A DNA stretch of 64,000 nt from Emiliania huxleyi CCMP1516 (GCF_000372725.1 NW_005198243.1:155499-219498); one strand, 5' to 3'. Shown: positions 1-11,235, numbered from the stretch's first letter. Notes: generated from the sequence alone by a model not told the origin. Translations and numbers: made by a program.

Positions 1-100
1 TGGGTGCGGGACGAGGCCCCCGCGCCGGGGAGCCGCCGCGCAGCCGGGCAGTGTACACGTTAAGTAGTCGTGTGTGTACGTGACGGGTGGTGTCGTAGTG

Positions 101-330
101 TCCGTGTCCACTAGCTCCGAGTAGAGGGGGCGTTCTGCAATTAAGGGGAAACCCGGTACACGGAACCAACCCTCGGAGACCCGTGTTTACTTTACGGCCC
201 TTTCCCCGCGAACGCGCACCCCCTGGGCTAGGGCTCTCTTGCCCGCAACCCGATGCCAATCATCCGGCCCGCTGGAAGCGCTTCTTAGCTCCCCGGCCCT
301 GGATGTGCGCGGTTAATGACTGCACTCCAA
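101..330 (+). repeat. Dispersed repeat family A, copy 1
   Basis: This stretch (CTAGCTCCGAGTAGAGGG... through ...GGCCCTGGATGTG) recurs at 17497-17745, in its 3' half at 37486-37570 and in its 5' half at 50452-50630, all in the same orientation. Copies differ by scattered substitutions and small indels. No reading frame is conserved between them, so it behaves as a non-coding interspersed repeat, possibly SINE-like. Class and ends are not resolved. Confidence 0.7.
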
Positions 331-2070
<1,740 letters not shown>

Positions 2071-2079
2071 ACAGCTCTA

Positions 2080-2177
2080 CTTCGCCTGCGGCGCGCGCAC
2101 TTGTCATTTTGCCCAAGTCTGCGGTGTTCTGGGCGGTGTGGATGGAGGTGTGTGCGTCTTCCTGTCATCCCAGTGGG
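2080..2177 (+). repeat. Dispersed repeat family B, copy 1
   Basis: About 98 bp, nearly identical in inverted orientation to 50638-50735. The shared core includes CTTGTCATTTTGCCCAAGTC and GGGCGGTGTGGATGGAGG. There is no conserved frame. The second copy abuts a family A copy, so the two families sometimes sit together. Confidence 0.75.
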
Positions 2178-2189
2178 TGGCAGACTGCG

Positions 2190-3000
2190 GACAGACTGCG
2201 TGCGGACTTGCGACACGGTCCAGCGCTTCCTTATTGTCATTTTACCTAAAAATTCCTAGATCCCGGCTGACCTGGGGTGCCGGCCGAAGCTAAGAAACCA
2301 CGGCGTGGGGTGGGTGGGGTGGGAGAGAGAGAGTTCTTGGGGTGGGTGGAAAGGCTTAGAAACAGCGGCGTGCCGCGATCCTGTTTTCTTAATGCCCGCA
2401 ACAGACTGTGTGTAGCTTGGGTTTCCCGTATTTTCCCCTTCGTTATCGAGGTGGATATCCTCTGGCCCGTTGCACCTGTCGCACTCCTATTTTTATTCAG
2501 CCAAAATAAAGAAATCGGTCTCCGAGGTTAGGTTAGGGCCGAGAGAACAAGGGAACGGCAGGCGGCGGCGGCGCAGGACGAGGCAGAAGAGAATGACGCG
2601 ACAGAGGAGGAAGTGACAAGGGAGAGAACGACGAGAGTGGGACGGCCGCGAGGTGGCATGAAGGTTGCAGCGAGAATCGGCGAGAGACTGCGAAAAGAAA
2701 TAGGAAGAGGCAGACTCCCTAGGGTGGGCGACGGCTAGCGCATCACACTCCTCTCCTTAAAATCCCTGTGTGGTGGCGGCGTGCCGTCCTCCCATCCCTC
2801 CCTTGGGTTGTCTGTTTTCTTTCTTTTTAGGAAGGTGAAGAACTCCAAAACCCGGCGCAGAACCCCCCCCCTTTTCCGACTTCCCAAACACGTGGCCCGC
2901 CGGCTCTTGATGAGGCCGCACCCCATCCCGGGCCACAGCATAGGCAGCACACCCAGGCCGGCGAGACATTCTTGACGCCCCGCGCGTGTGCGCGTGTTTG
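2190..3000. other. No gene seen
   Basis: A GA/GC-rich stretch at 2535-2740 and a pyrimidine-rich stretch at 2780-2840 (CCCATCCCTCCCTTGGG then TTTTCTTTC). The latter resembles the end of the 200-bp insertion at 20165-20364. No convincing coding frame was seen on either strand. Confidence 0.4.
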
Positions 3001-3023
3001 CGCCGTGGCGCCACGCGCCGAGG

Positions 3024-3905
3024 ATGACGGCCGGGTGGCGTGCGGCCCCCTCGCTGTTGATAGCCTCTCTTCTCGCCGCGCCGCTCTTGATAGCGTATCG
3101 CCGCTCCCCATCACGGATCTACCGAGCGTTCCGGCAGCAGTTTTACGCGAGCCTGCTCGCCATCGGCTTCGGAAGCATCACCGCGGGCGCCTACTTTGAC
3201 GCCATCGTTTTCGACGGGTGCCGGCTGCCGCCCCACTTTGCGTGCCTGGCGGTTGCCGTGCTCGGTGCGCCACCGCGCTCAGAGACGCAGAGCCACCTGC
3301 TCAGAGCGCGCGTGGCACACGCATGCATTGGCAGAGTGCGAGCGATTGACAGATCCTCCTCGCCACCTCAGGCTCTCTCATCGGCTTTGCCTCCTCGCTT
3401 GTGCTGCTGCAGCTCCCCTTGGGGTGCGCGGGACACATGCTGCCGTCCCTTGCCCACGGACGTTCACGTTTGCTCCCCGTACCTCGCAGGTCATCTGGAC
3501 TCCGTCCGAGCCTGCCCTCTGCGCAGCGGCAGCGGTGCTTGCTCTTCCTCTCGCTAGCATACGTTTCGGTGGCGTTCCTGATGGTCGCGCTCCCCTTCCT
3601 TTGGATGTGGAGCGGAGACAACTCCGCCCGCTGGGACAGCGCCGGCAGCGTCGGCGCTCCGCCTCCTCTCCTCGCTCGGTCGCGCGCCGGGCCGCACATC
3701 GTGAGCGTGATGCGCTTTAGGTGCATACATGTCCTTCGCCTCCTTCCTCTTGGCGGCCGCGTTGAGCTCGAGGCTGATCAGATCGTGCCACTGGGTTGAC
3801 CCACAGGAGGCAGCGGTCACGCAGCCTTCGCGGCGCCTCCCCCCCATCCTGCCAGTCGTGGTGCTGCCAGATGAGGCGACACTTCCTAGAACCGTGCACC
3901 TGTAG
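3024..3905 (+). CDS. Small multi-pass membrane protein (unknown family)
   Basis: An ATG at 3024 opens a hydrophobic N-terminus (LLIASLLAAPLLIAY), followed by an aromatic stretch (IYRAFRQQFYASLLAIGFG) and FACLAVAVL. A donor at 3265 (CTCG/GTGCGC) and an acceptor ending at 3371 (CACCTCAG) join in phase to a second exon with SLIGFASSLVLLQLPLGCAG. The same frame continues to LLFLSLAYVSVAFLMVALPF. A last exon beginning after TTTAG at 3720 gives GAYMSFASFLLAAALSSRLI and ends at TAG 3903-3905. About four membrane spans are predicted by eye. The donor of the second intron is not resolved. Layout, exon phase and hydrophobicity support a real gene, but I do not recognise the family. Confidence 0.55.
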
Positions 3906-4041
3906 TAAACTGCCTTGCTGGGGCACGTGGCCAGACAAAACTCTCTCGTCTCTGTGCCTCTGAGCCCGTCAGACTCCCCTCCCCCCCCCCCCCCACCCCC
4001 ACCCCCTCGTTGCCTGCCCCGACCAGTCGGTTGCCATCGCG

Positions 4042-4485
4042 ATGCCGGACGACGACGAGAGGGAGAGGCGCGACGGCGAGTCGGGCTCCAAGGCAACGAG
4101 GCGACCGCCCTTGCCGCACGCACTGCTCCGTCTGTGGGGCGGCGGCCTGGTGAGGTGCGTAGGGATCCCCTCAAACTCCCCTCAGCACCTCACCACCCGC
4201 CGGTGCCCCCGCCGGTCCTCGCCTAGCTTGCTTCTCCTACCACCACTCCCGCCCATCCCCTGCCGCCCGCGCACGAAGCTCGTGGGCGCCCGACGCCGCG
4301 CCTCTTCTTGCCCCCGACAGGGCCGCTGGTCGCACGCCGGCACCCGCGGCGGCGAGGGCTGGCTCCCGCCGCCACCGCCGCCACCGACCCCCGCCACGCC
4401 GCCCGCCCGCCACAGAGCTGGCCCCCGTGGCGTCTCCGCGGGGGCTGTTGGCGCGAGCATTGGCGGCGCCGTCAATTTTGCGTAG
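4042..4485 (+). CDS. Possible small hypothetical protein
   Basis: An open frame from ATG 4042 to TAG 4483 starts with a charged segment (MPDDDERERRDGESGSK) and ends with a small-residue stretch (GVSAGAVGASIGGAVNFA). The middle is proline- and arginine-rich and may be intronic: GGTGAGGTG at about 4148 and CCCCGACAG at about 4320 would serve as donor and acceptor. No family is recognised. GC-rich DNA opens long frames by chance, so this is weak. Confidence 0.25.
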   Translation: MPDDDERERRDGESGSKATRRPPLPHALLRLWGGGLVRCVGIPSNSPQHLTTRRCPRRSSPSLLLLPPLPPIPCRPRTKLVGARRRASSCPRQGRWSHAGTRGGEGWLPPPPPPPTPATPPARHRAGPRGVSAGAVGASIGGAVNFA

Positions 4486-4746
4486 CTCGCCCGCCCCGTC
4501 GCGCATCACCCTGCGACGGTCGTGACACATATTTTGTGCGACTCCTCTTTGATGCCCGGGCTTAACTCAGAGAACAAAGGTGAGTACATTTGTAGATTGT
4601 ACGCACATGCACCAGAAGTACAATTTTCATCCGAGGTACAATTGACCCAGTCTCAGGTCCTCTACAGAGGTCTACACACTTCACCACAGGTCACAGCTCG
4701 CAACGCTTCTAGCGGAGCTCGCCAGCGCTAGCGGAGCTCGCCAGCG

Positions 4747-5645
4747 CTAGCGGAGCTCACCACCCGCGTCGCCCTGCGGCGGGAAGAGCGGCCTCTCGCT
4801 GAGCAGCTCGTCCACGTCGGCCGCGTGCACCTCCACCAGCAGCTTTCGGAGGCTCTCCACGCACTCGCGCGCGAGGGTGGCGCCCTTCTCGGCGGAGGAG
4901 AGGGTCGCGGCGGCGCCCACCACCCCGTGCGCGTTCAGGTCTTGCGAGAGCCATCCAGTCTTTGTCGCGAACCCGGGCGCGTGGAGCTGGAGCGCGGCGT
5001 CCTTTGGCTGCTCGGCCGCCCTCGACGCAAAGTCCTTTGCTGCGGAAGTGCTGACGAGCTGCGGACGCAGGTGCAGCATGAGAGACGTCTCCAGAGCGCC
5101 ACCGTGCAGCCCGTACCGCATCTCGTCCTCGGGGAAGAGATTTGCGCAGGCAGAGCCGGGCGCCATGCTCGCTCCGAGGTTCATGGCGAGGACGGTCAGC
5201 ATGCCGTGCCGCTTCCGCAGCCGCCTTGCGACAACCTCCGCAAGCGCGTGGTTGCCGCCATGCGAGTTGTACAGCACGAGCTTGCGGATGCCCACCCGTG
5301 CGACGCACGCGCCCAGCTCACACCACGCCGCCGCCGCCGTCTCCGCCGAGAGCTCGAGTGTGCCGGCGAAGCCTGAGATGTGGGGAGATGTGGGGAGATG
5401 TGGGGAGATGAGGGGAGACACACACGGGGAGACATGGCCTCGAGTGTGCAGGCGAAGCCTGCGTGCTCGCAGCTGACGCCCACGTCGAGAGGTGGCATCG
5501 CCAGCACGAGAGCTTCCTCGGGGAGGGCCGCCAGCGCGCGGTGGAGCAGGTCGGCGTTGTGCATCGCGTCAACGCCGAGGGGCAGGTGCGGGCCGTGAGC
5601 CTCGACGGCACCAAGTGGGAGCACCGCCACCGCCTGCGAGAGGTC
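4747..5645 (-). CDS. Creatininase-family amidohydrolase domain
   Basis: Creatininase-family enzymes are metal-dependent amidohydrolases. The first exon (about 5637 down to 5440) reads AVAVLPLGAVEAHGPHLPLG with the metal-binding Glu, His and a following Asp (GVDAMHNAD). The second exon (about 5367 to TAG at 4747-4749) has the family glycine-rich motif YNSHGGNH and the downstream Glu block HGGALETSLML. Between them lies an intron of GGGGAGATGT repeats flanked by a 23-nt exon duplication with one mismatch (5353-5375 and 5439-5461). The N-terminal segment (GEWSTADFAEADLSQA) sits in the same reading frame as the preceding FAD-oxidase tail, so this is probably the C-terminal domain of a fusion protein rather than a separate gene. 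The substrate cannot be told from the sequence. Confidence 0.8.
5376..5438. repeat. Intronic GGGGAGATGT minisatellite
   Basis: Tandem copies of GGGGAGATGT and variants fill the intron of the creatininase domain. On the gene's sense (minus) strand they read as pyrimidine-rich CTCCCCACAT. The block is bounded by the duplicated exon sequence described for this gene. Confidence 0.8.
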
Positions 5646-5945
5646 ACGGCGAGATTGCGATCTCCGCCAAGATTACGATCTCCATCTATCTCACCGCCTG
5701 CGAGAGGTCACGGTGAGATTGCGATCTCCGCCAAGATTGCGATCTCCTGGCGGAGACCTCCATCTATCTCACCGCCTGCGAGAGGTCACGGTGAGATTGC
5801 GATCTCCGCCAAGATTGCGATCTCCTGGCGGAGATCTCCATCTATCTCACCGCCTGCGAGAGGTCACGGTGAGATTGCGATCTCCGCCAAGATTGCGATC
5901 TCCTGGCGGAGATCTCCATCTATCTCACCGCCTGCGAGAGGTCAG
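5627..5945. repeat. 79-bp tandem repeat filling an intron and including exon-edge sequence
   Basis: Five copies of an exon-derived CACCGCCTGCGAGAGGTCA segment (about 5627, 5690, 5770, 5849, 5926) alternate with GAGATTGCGATCTCCGCCAAG. The last three full units are about 79 bp and nearly identical; the first is shorter. Outer copies are exon (DLSQA/V on the minus strand), inner ones lie in the intron joining the oxidase tail to the creatininase domain. A related GAGATTGCGATCTCC segment recurs at 8021-8065 in another intron of the same gene. Confidence 0.8.
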
Positions 5946-8900
5946 CCTCCGCAAAGTCCGCCGTGCTCCACTCCCCCCACAGGCGCGAGCGGGGCCGACG
6001 GCGCCCCGAGCCGGGGCTGCTGGCGTGCGTGCCGAAAGAATCGGCGGCGGTGGAGGACGCGTCGGCGGCGGTGGCGGAGGTGGCGACGTTCGGACCACTG
6101 CCAACGGCCGAAGTGTCAGCGATGCGGTACGAGGCAGCGAAGGCGCCTCGGGGGTCGGAGGTGTCGGCGGTGGCGCTCTGCTCTTCCCAGGCTCGCATTT
6201 TACCGGGGTTGAGCAGGCCGTGCGGGTCGACGCGCCGCTTGAAGCCGAGTTGCGCCCAGTCCGTCACCTTGGGAGAGGTGGGGAGAGGTGGGGAGAGGTG
6301 GGAAGATGTGGGAAGACGTGGGGAGATGTGGGGGGAGATTTGGGGAGATGTGGTGAGCTGCGCCCGATCCGTCACCTTCATCCCGCCGTCCTCGAGCACG
6401 TGCGTGTGCGGGTCGAAGACGGGGATGCCATTGGCCTCGTGCCACGAGAGAATCTCGCGCAGCCGCTGGTTGGCGGCCTCCCCAGTCTCGCCCTTTGGCC
6501 AGAGCAGCGCGAGCGAGGCGAAGCCCGCGCGGCCTCCGAAGTTGACCACCTCGAGGTGCGGACTTACTTATTTCGAAGAGCCAACTAATGTATGACTAAT
6601 TCAGGAGTTGGCCACCTCGAGGTGCTGACCACTAACTACGAGTTGAGGATGAATGCATAAGTAGTTCGGGAGTTGGCCACCTCGAGGTGCTGCAGCAGCT
6701 CGGACGGGTCGAACTCTTCCGACACGCGGCGGAGCAGCCCGAGCGCCGACGACGGCTCGAGCACGCACTGCAGGTAGGTGACCGACTTGTCGGCCCGCAG
6801 CGCGTGCAGCGTCGTGTGGTTCCAGCCAAACTCGTACATCGGCCGCGGTGCCTCCGTCGCTTTGACCACGCGCGTCGTCAGCCCTCCGTGCTCCGCGCAG
6901 AGCCGCTCGACTGGGCCAACCCCTGGAGGTGAGCACTGCACCATAGCCACGTGGCGCGCGTCGCCGCCGGCCGCCATCGCACCGTCGCGTCCGTGAGCGC
7001 TGTCCCACTGCGGCGCGTCCGCACCCGTCGCGTGCATCAGCGCGTCGGCCTCCAAGTACTTGTGCGCGATCGGGGCCTGGAAGACGCTGATCCCGCGCTT
7101 CACGACCGCGGGCGCGTTGGCCACATCGAGCGCGAACGCCGCGGCGGCGTCGAGGGACGGGAAGGCGGCCGTGACGTCGCTCCACGCCTGGGATCAGGCA
7201 GGGCAAAGTCTTCTTCTCCACACGGGCGAGGGTGGTGGGGCAAGGGCCGGGCAGCCCTCTCGACTCCGCGTCTGCCGGACAGGAGCCGCACGGCATTCAA
7301 AGTGCACGGCCCGGTGCGCGTGGGTGAGCGGTGCGCGTGGGTGAGCGGGGTGTGTGAGTGGGTGAGTGAGTGAGTGAGTGTGGTGTGTGTGGTGTGTGTG
7401 GTGTGTGTGGTGTGAGTGGCGTGTGTGGTGTGTGTGGTGTGTGTGCGTGTGCGTGCTCCGCGCCTGCGCGCGCGCGAGCGGCAGCTCCACCGACGTGATC
7501 ACGCCGTTGGTGCCGTAGGCGTGGACGACGGGGAAGACGTCGCGTCCGCTCAGCTCCAGCACGCGCGGCGTCTGGTCCTCCGCCGTGACGACGCGCAGGC
7601 CAAGCACCGCGCCGTCCTGCTGCTTCAATTGTTCATGATGACGCATTCACTCATGGCGAACTGAGCCGAGCGGCGCGCCGGCCTCGGACAAGCCGCCGTG
7701 CAGCAGTGCCCCGTGGCCCGTCGATCCGCCCGCCACGAAGCCGCCAACCTAGGGTTAGGGTTAGGGTCAGGGTTAGGGTTAGGGTCAGGGGTAGGGGTAG
7801 GGAGGGGGAGGGGGAGGGTTGGGGGTAGGGTTAAGGTTAGGGTCAGGGTCAGGGTTAGGTAGGCGTAGGGCTGGGAGTCACGGCCTCGTGGCGAAGTCCC
7901 CTCTCACTTCCTAGTTGGCGGAGTGTCTAGTCTGTGTGTCTGTGTGCCTCTGTATCCGCCGGTGCCCAGTCGCCGGCCAAGGCTGCTCTTCCCCTCTCCA
8001 TCTACCTCTCCGACCGAGGCGGTGAGATTGCGATCTCCGCCGAGATTGCGATCTCCATCTATCTCCCCGACCGAGGCGGTGCGACGCGTGCTCGGGTGCT
8101 GCCGCAGCTCCCAGCCGTGCTGGCGCGCGTGGTCCTCGAGGTCGCAAAGCTTGACGCCTATGAAAAAAGAAACACAGCTTGCAAAAAGGAAATACAGAGG
8201 GGGCTCGAGGTCGCAAAGCTTGACGCCCGCGCCGCACCGAATCGTGCCCGCCTAGCTCTCGGGAGATATGGGGAGATATGGGGAGATTGTGCCCGCCTAG
8301 CTCTCGGCTGATCTCGGCTCACCCCGCCGGAGGGAGAGGGAGGGAGGGAGGGAGGGAGGCAGGGAGGGAGGGAGGGAGGGAGGGAGGGAGGGAGGGANNN
8401 NNNNNNNNNNNNNNNNNNNNNNNNNNNNNNNNNNNNNNNNNNNNNNNNNNNNNNNNNNNNNNNNNNNNNNNNNNNNNNNNNNNNNNNNNNNNNNNNNAGG
8501 GAGAGGGAGGGAGGGAGGGAGGGAGAGAAGGCAGGGAGAGGGGGGAGGGAGAAGACAGGGAGAGAGAGAGAGAGAGGCGAGCGCCTCGGCGTCGATGCTC
8601 TCGATCTTGTCGAGACCGGACATGTCCAGCACGACGCCGCCACGCAGCGGGACGGCCTGAAAAAAAGAAACGCGCTGAGCACGGCCTGAAAAAAAGAAAA
8701 CATAGCCGCAGGGCTGCCCTGGGCCGGTAGTGAGTGGCGGCGGGCGCCACGTAAACACTCTGTGAGGCGCGGTGGGCGCGGTGGGTGCGGGCGGATGCGA
8801 GTGTCGCGGGGTGTGTGCGGGTCTACGGCGGAGGAGGAGGGCGGCGGGGCGGCCTGCCCGTAGTTGCCGGTGCCCGCGCCGCGCGTCGTGACGAAGACGC

Positions 8901-9570
8901 GGTGCCTGACTGCCGCGGCGAGCGACGCGACGACGTCAGCCTCGCTCGTCGCGAGCACGAGCGCGTCGGCGACGCGGCCGGTTAGCTGCGGCTTGAGGAG
9001 GGGAGAGTACCTTTCATTCATCAGCAGTCAGTAGTGAGCAGCGGCCGGTGAGAGTGCCGCTTGAGCAGCGGAGCGTACCAGAAGAAGTCGCGCGAGCGGC
9101 GGGCAATCTCGCGCGCCTCGTTTGGCCCGTCGCCACCCGCCAGCACCTTGACGCCCGAGCCTAGCACACGTGCGCATGGAGTCTGGAGAAACAGCGTTGG
9201 ATGTTTACTGGGTAGACACTCTCCAAGGACTCGTCCTCTGGTGTATTGACTTCTCCTCGTTGTGAGTACGCCAACTTCAGGGCGGGAAGGCGGTGTTGTG
9301 CCAGAGTATTCAGAGCGCCGCGTGAATACGCAGGCAGGCCGAGTACAGTGAATCCAGCGGAATACGGTCGAATACAGCGGAAGACGTGTCCTCTCGAGCG
9401 CTGGTTGGGATGCAGGAATCGATCTTCCGCTGCTAGGCGCGAGATAAGGGGAGATATGGGGAGATATGGGGAGATCTTCCGCTTCTAGGCGCCACGAGCC
9501 GCGCAGGTCTTCGACGTACGCCGCCACCGCCGCCGCCGACGCGCGCTCACCGTGCAGGGCTCGCGACTGG
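5935..9570 (-). CDS. FAD-linked oxidase (PCMH-type flavoprotein)
   Basis: Glycolate oxidase/D-lactate dehydrogenase-like flavoprotein that oxidises a small hydroxy-acid or amine substrate using FAD; the substrate is unknown. Exons read on the minus strand: AAYVEDLRGSWRLE (about 9567-9490); DFFWYAPLLK (9160-9055); YSPLLKPQLTGRVADALVLA with VTTRGAGTGNYGQ (9015-8856); VPLRGGVVLDMSGLDKIESI (8655-8580); KLCDLEDHARQHGWELRQHP (about 8158-8065); VGGFVAGGSTGHGALLHGG (7750-7665); AVLGLRVVTAEDQTPRVLEL (7627-7475); a long exon at 7190-6680; and the C-terminal RRVDPHGLLNPGKM near 6225. VTTRGAGTGNYGQ is the FAD diphosphate-binding loop. At least eight introns carry satellites, a telomere-like array or dispersed elements, and several are bounded by exon duplications. 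The tail runs in frame into the creatininase domain. Exon edges are approximate, and the scaffold gap lies in an intron. Confidence 0.75.
6271..6358. repeat. Intronic GGGGAGAT-type minisatellite
   Basis: Degenerate GGGGAGATGTGG units occupy the intron between KVTD and WAQLGFKRRVDP of the oxidase. The exon edge is duplicated on both sides: a 20-nt segment at 6251-6270 matches 6359-6378 at 18 of 20 positions. Confidence 0.8.
6541..6690. repeat. Three-fold duplicated exon edge around introns of the oxidase
   Basis: GTTGGCCACCTCGAGGTG (or GTTGACCACCTCGAGGTG) occurs near 6541, 6607 and 6674, about 66 nt apart. The outer copies encode the exon ends HLEVAN and HLEVVN. The middle copy lies between them, so this is either two short introns or one intron with an internal copy. 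Confidence 0.75.
7196..7335 (-). mobile_element. Dispersed intron-forming element I, copy 1
   Basis: On the minus strand this contains the family core (CACTTTGAATGCCGT, then CCCCACCAC) and ends TTGCCCTGCCTGATCCCAG, immediately followed by the oxidase exon AWSDVTAAFP. It therefore supplies the 3' splice site of a real intron. Related copies: 15470, 31800, 33190, 54085, 54655 and 58980. A TG/CA-rich stretch (7335-7470) fills the rest of the intron. Confidence 0.75.
7747..7860. repeat. Interstitial TTAGGG telomere-like repeat inside an intron
   Basis: A degenerate array of TTAGGG with TCAGGG and GTAGGGG variants on the plus strand, immediately upstream (in sense orientation) of the exon VGGFVAGGSTG. 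On the sense strand it is CCCTAA and may act as the pyrimidine-rich tract of the 3' splice site. It is flanked by coding exons on both sides, so it is not a chromosome end. Confidence 0.8.
8135..8227. repeat. Intron bounded by a perfect 24-nt exon duplication
   Basis: The same 24 nt (encoding VKLCDLE on the minus strand) occurs at 8135-8158 and 8204-8227, 69 nt apart and identical. The sequence between is T/C-rich and ends CATAG on the minus strand, the expected 3' splice site. A second pair lies just upstream in the gene: 19 nt at 8244-8262 and 8289-8307, identical, around a GGGGAGATAT block. Confidence 0.85.
8398..8497. other. Assembly gap (100 N)
   Basis: Exactly 100 N inside a GGGA/GGAG microsatellite (8329-8560), so the true length is unknown. 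It lies in an intron of the FAD-linked oxidase. Confidence 0.99.
9165..9492. repeat. Dispersed element H, copy 1, with GGGGAGATAT repeats
   Basis: The intron after AAYVEDLRGSWRLE holds a sequence that recurs, diverged, at about 32870-33110. Shared parts include CGAGCGCT(A/G)GTTGG, TTCCGCT(T/G)CTAGG and GCGCGAGATAAGGGGAGATA. A more degenerate relative is near 35210-35290. A 20-nt pair (9421-9440 and 9473-9492, 19 of 20 identical) flanks the minisatellite part. Confidence 0.65.
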
Positions 9571-9834
9571 GCGCGGCAAGGGGCGGGCCGGGTGTGCAGG
9601 CTGCGCCGTCCGTGCGCCGCGGAACGGACGGCGGAGGCGGCGGCTGGGGTGGCGGAGATGCTGCGGCGGCTGCTACGGACGTGGCGGCTGCTAGCGCTAT
9701 CGCCGCTGCCGCCTCTGCCGCCGTCGCTGGAGGCGGCGGAAGCGGCGGAGGCGGCGGAGGAGGCGGCGGAGGCGGCGGAGGAAGCGGCAGAGGCGACAGC
9801 GGAAGCGGCGGCGGAGGAGGAGACGGCTGCGAGA

Positions 9835-10302
9835 GCCTCGATCTCGACGACAAACTCGGGGCGGGCAAAGCCAGAGACGACCATCAGCGTGGAGGCGGTC
9901 TTCGGAAGCCCGCGCAGCGCCTCGTCGCGCGCCTGCGGGTGCTTTGCAGCGGCTTGTGGACGAGATGCTACATCTCTCTAGGGACGGCCCCTCTGCGAGG
10001 ACTGGCCGCACCCGCATGTAGCCTGGCAGGTGCTCCCTCCCGCTCACATACGCATTCAGCCGCACGACGTGCTGCAGGCCTGCGCCCGAGGCGGCGAGGA
10101 TGGCGCCGATGTTCTGAAAGGCAATTGCCGCCTGCGCCTCGGCGCTCGCCGGTACGGAGCCGTCGGGCGCGATGCCGAGCTGCCCAGACGTGCAGAGAAA
10201 AACAGAGGCCGGCGGCACCGACGTGGCGTGAGCGTAGTTCGCGAATGGAGGGTGCACGGCCGCAGGATCAGTCTCCACCGGCGAATGGACGACAGCCCTC
10301 AT
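9835..10302 (-). CDS. RidA/YjgF/YER057c-family enamine/imine deaminase domain
   Basis: RidA-type proteins hydrolyse reactive enamine/imine intermediates of amino-acid metabolism. ATG 10302 opens MRAVVHSPVE, then SVFLCTSGQLGIAPDGSV and NIGAILAASGAGLQHVVRLN. Exon 1 ends in GYMR at 10012. A GT-AG intron (10011-9933, CGG/GTGCGG to CCGCAG/GCG) joins in phase 0 to ARDEALRGLPKTASTLMVVS, then GFARPEFVVEIEALAAV, the family C-terminus. Family length is about 130 residues, as here. No stop follows: the frame stays open through an alanine/serine-coding GCC/TCC-rich tract (9830-9680) towards the FAD-oxidase exon, so a larger fusion is possible. That tract could equally be an intron. Confidence 0.8.
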
Positions 10303-10780
10303 GGAGAGGGCACGGCTGCGCTGACTCGTCGCCCGCGCATATAAGAGCGGTGCGGCAGCGTGGCAGCCCGCACGCGAGTACCTAGCCGCGGCAGCGGCAG
10401 CAGCCGTACCGCGAGCACAGATCGGTCGTGTCAACATTGCTCTGTCAAGACTCGAGCCACTCACCACACCAACATCGCGGGGGCGGCACCAACACGATAT
10501 AAACCACACATATACCCCCCCCGAAGAAGAATTTTCCGAACAAGAAAACAACGTCGTTCGCGATTTGACGTGGACACCCCACCCCACCCACCCCACCCCA
10601 CCACCCCACTAAACACAAGGCTGGTGGAGTGTTTTTATGGAGGAAGAGGCTAAGGCCGCGGACATCAAGCTTCAAGGCGAATCGGGCTAATAGGGGAGGC
10701 TATCTATCTGGCATGAGAGAGAGATTTTTGAAAACCAACAAGAAATCACGACCTCACAGTGATTTGGGCTCGGCAGCTTG
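10303..10780. other. Upstream region of the RidA gene; no gene seen
   Basis: Short AC-rich and CCCCACC-rich patches at 10505-10610 and no convincing exon. It lies 5' of the RidA start and probably contains its promoter. No TATA-like box could be assigned with confidence. Confidence 0.35.
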
Positions 10781-10787
10781 TCCGCCC

Positions 10788-11235
10788 TCAGCCGAAGCTG
10801 GGGCCGGTCCAGTAGCCGAGAGAGCCCGCGTCGATGAGTTTGACGCGGTCGGGAGGCCTTGCGAAGAGGCCAGCGAGATGGCGATCGCTGTACTTCATGG
10901 CGCCCTCAAAGTGGGGCTGGCTGACTCGCCAGAGGTCGATACTCTGGACAACCCATAGGATGCCACGACTGCCTGAAGGAGAGAGAGGGAGGCGAGGCCA
11001 GAGGCAGACTCAGCTGCTCTCTCGGGTGATCTCGCTTTGGTGGCTGAAGAACCCGATGGTCCTGTCAGATTCGCGTTCCGAGTTGTAGGGGGAGAAGATT
11101 GCGGGGGGGGATCGTGTCAGCGCTTCCTTGAAGTACAGCGGACCGCCAGGCTCGCTGGCTGCATCCGCAGGGAGGCAGCATATCAGGCACCAGTCTTCTG
11201 GAGAGCTCGACAGCTGCAGCCGCGATGGCAGAGTC
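10788..11235 (-). CDS. Uncharacterised protein, C-terminal exons
   Basis: The minus strand gives a last exon (about 10970 to TGA at 10788) reading SRGILWVVQSIDLWRV, SQPHFEGAMKYSDRHLAGLF and ARPPDRVKLIDAGSLGYWTG. It follows a pyrimidine tract ending CTTCAG. An upstream exon reads EDWCLICCLPADAASEPGG and PPAIFSPYNSERESDRTIGF. The last exon has a natural protein composition. I recognise no family, and the donor and 5' exons are unresolved. Confidence 0.4.

Noticed and set aside
5627..5945. CRISPR array
   Set aside because: The repeats are head-to-tail 79-bp units without unique spacers, lie in an intron of a eukaryotic gene and include exon-derived sequence.
7747..7860. Chromosome end
   Set aside because: The TTAGGG-like array is degenerate and lies between two exons of the same gene, so it is interstitial.
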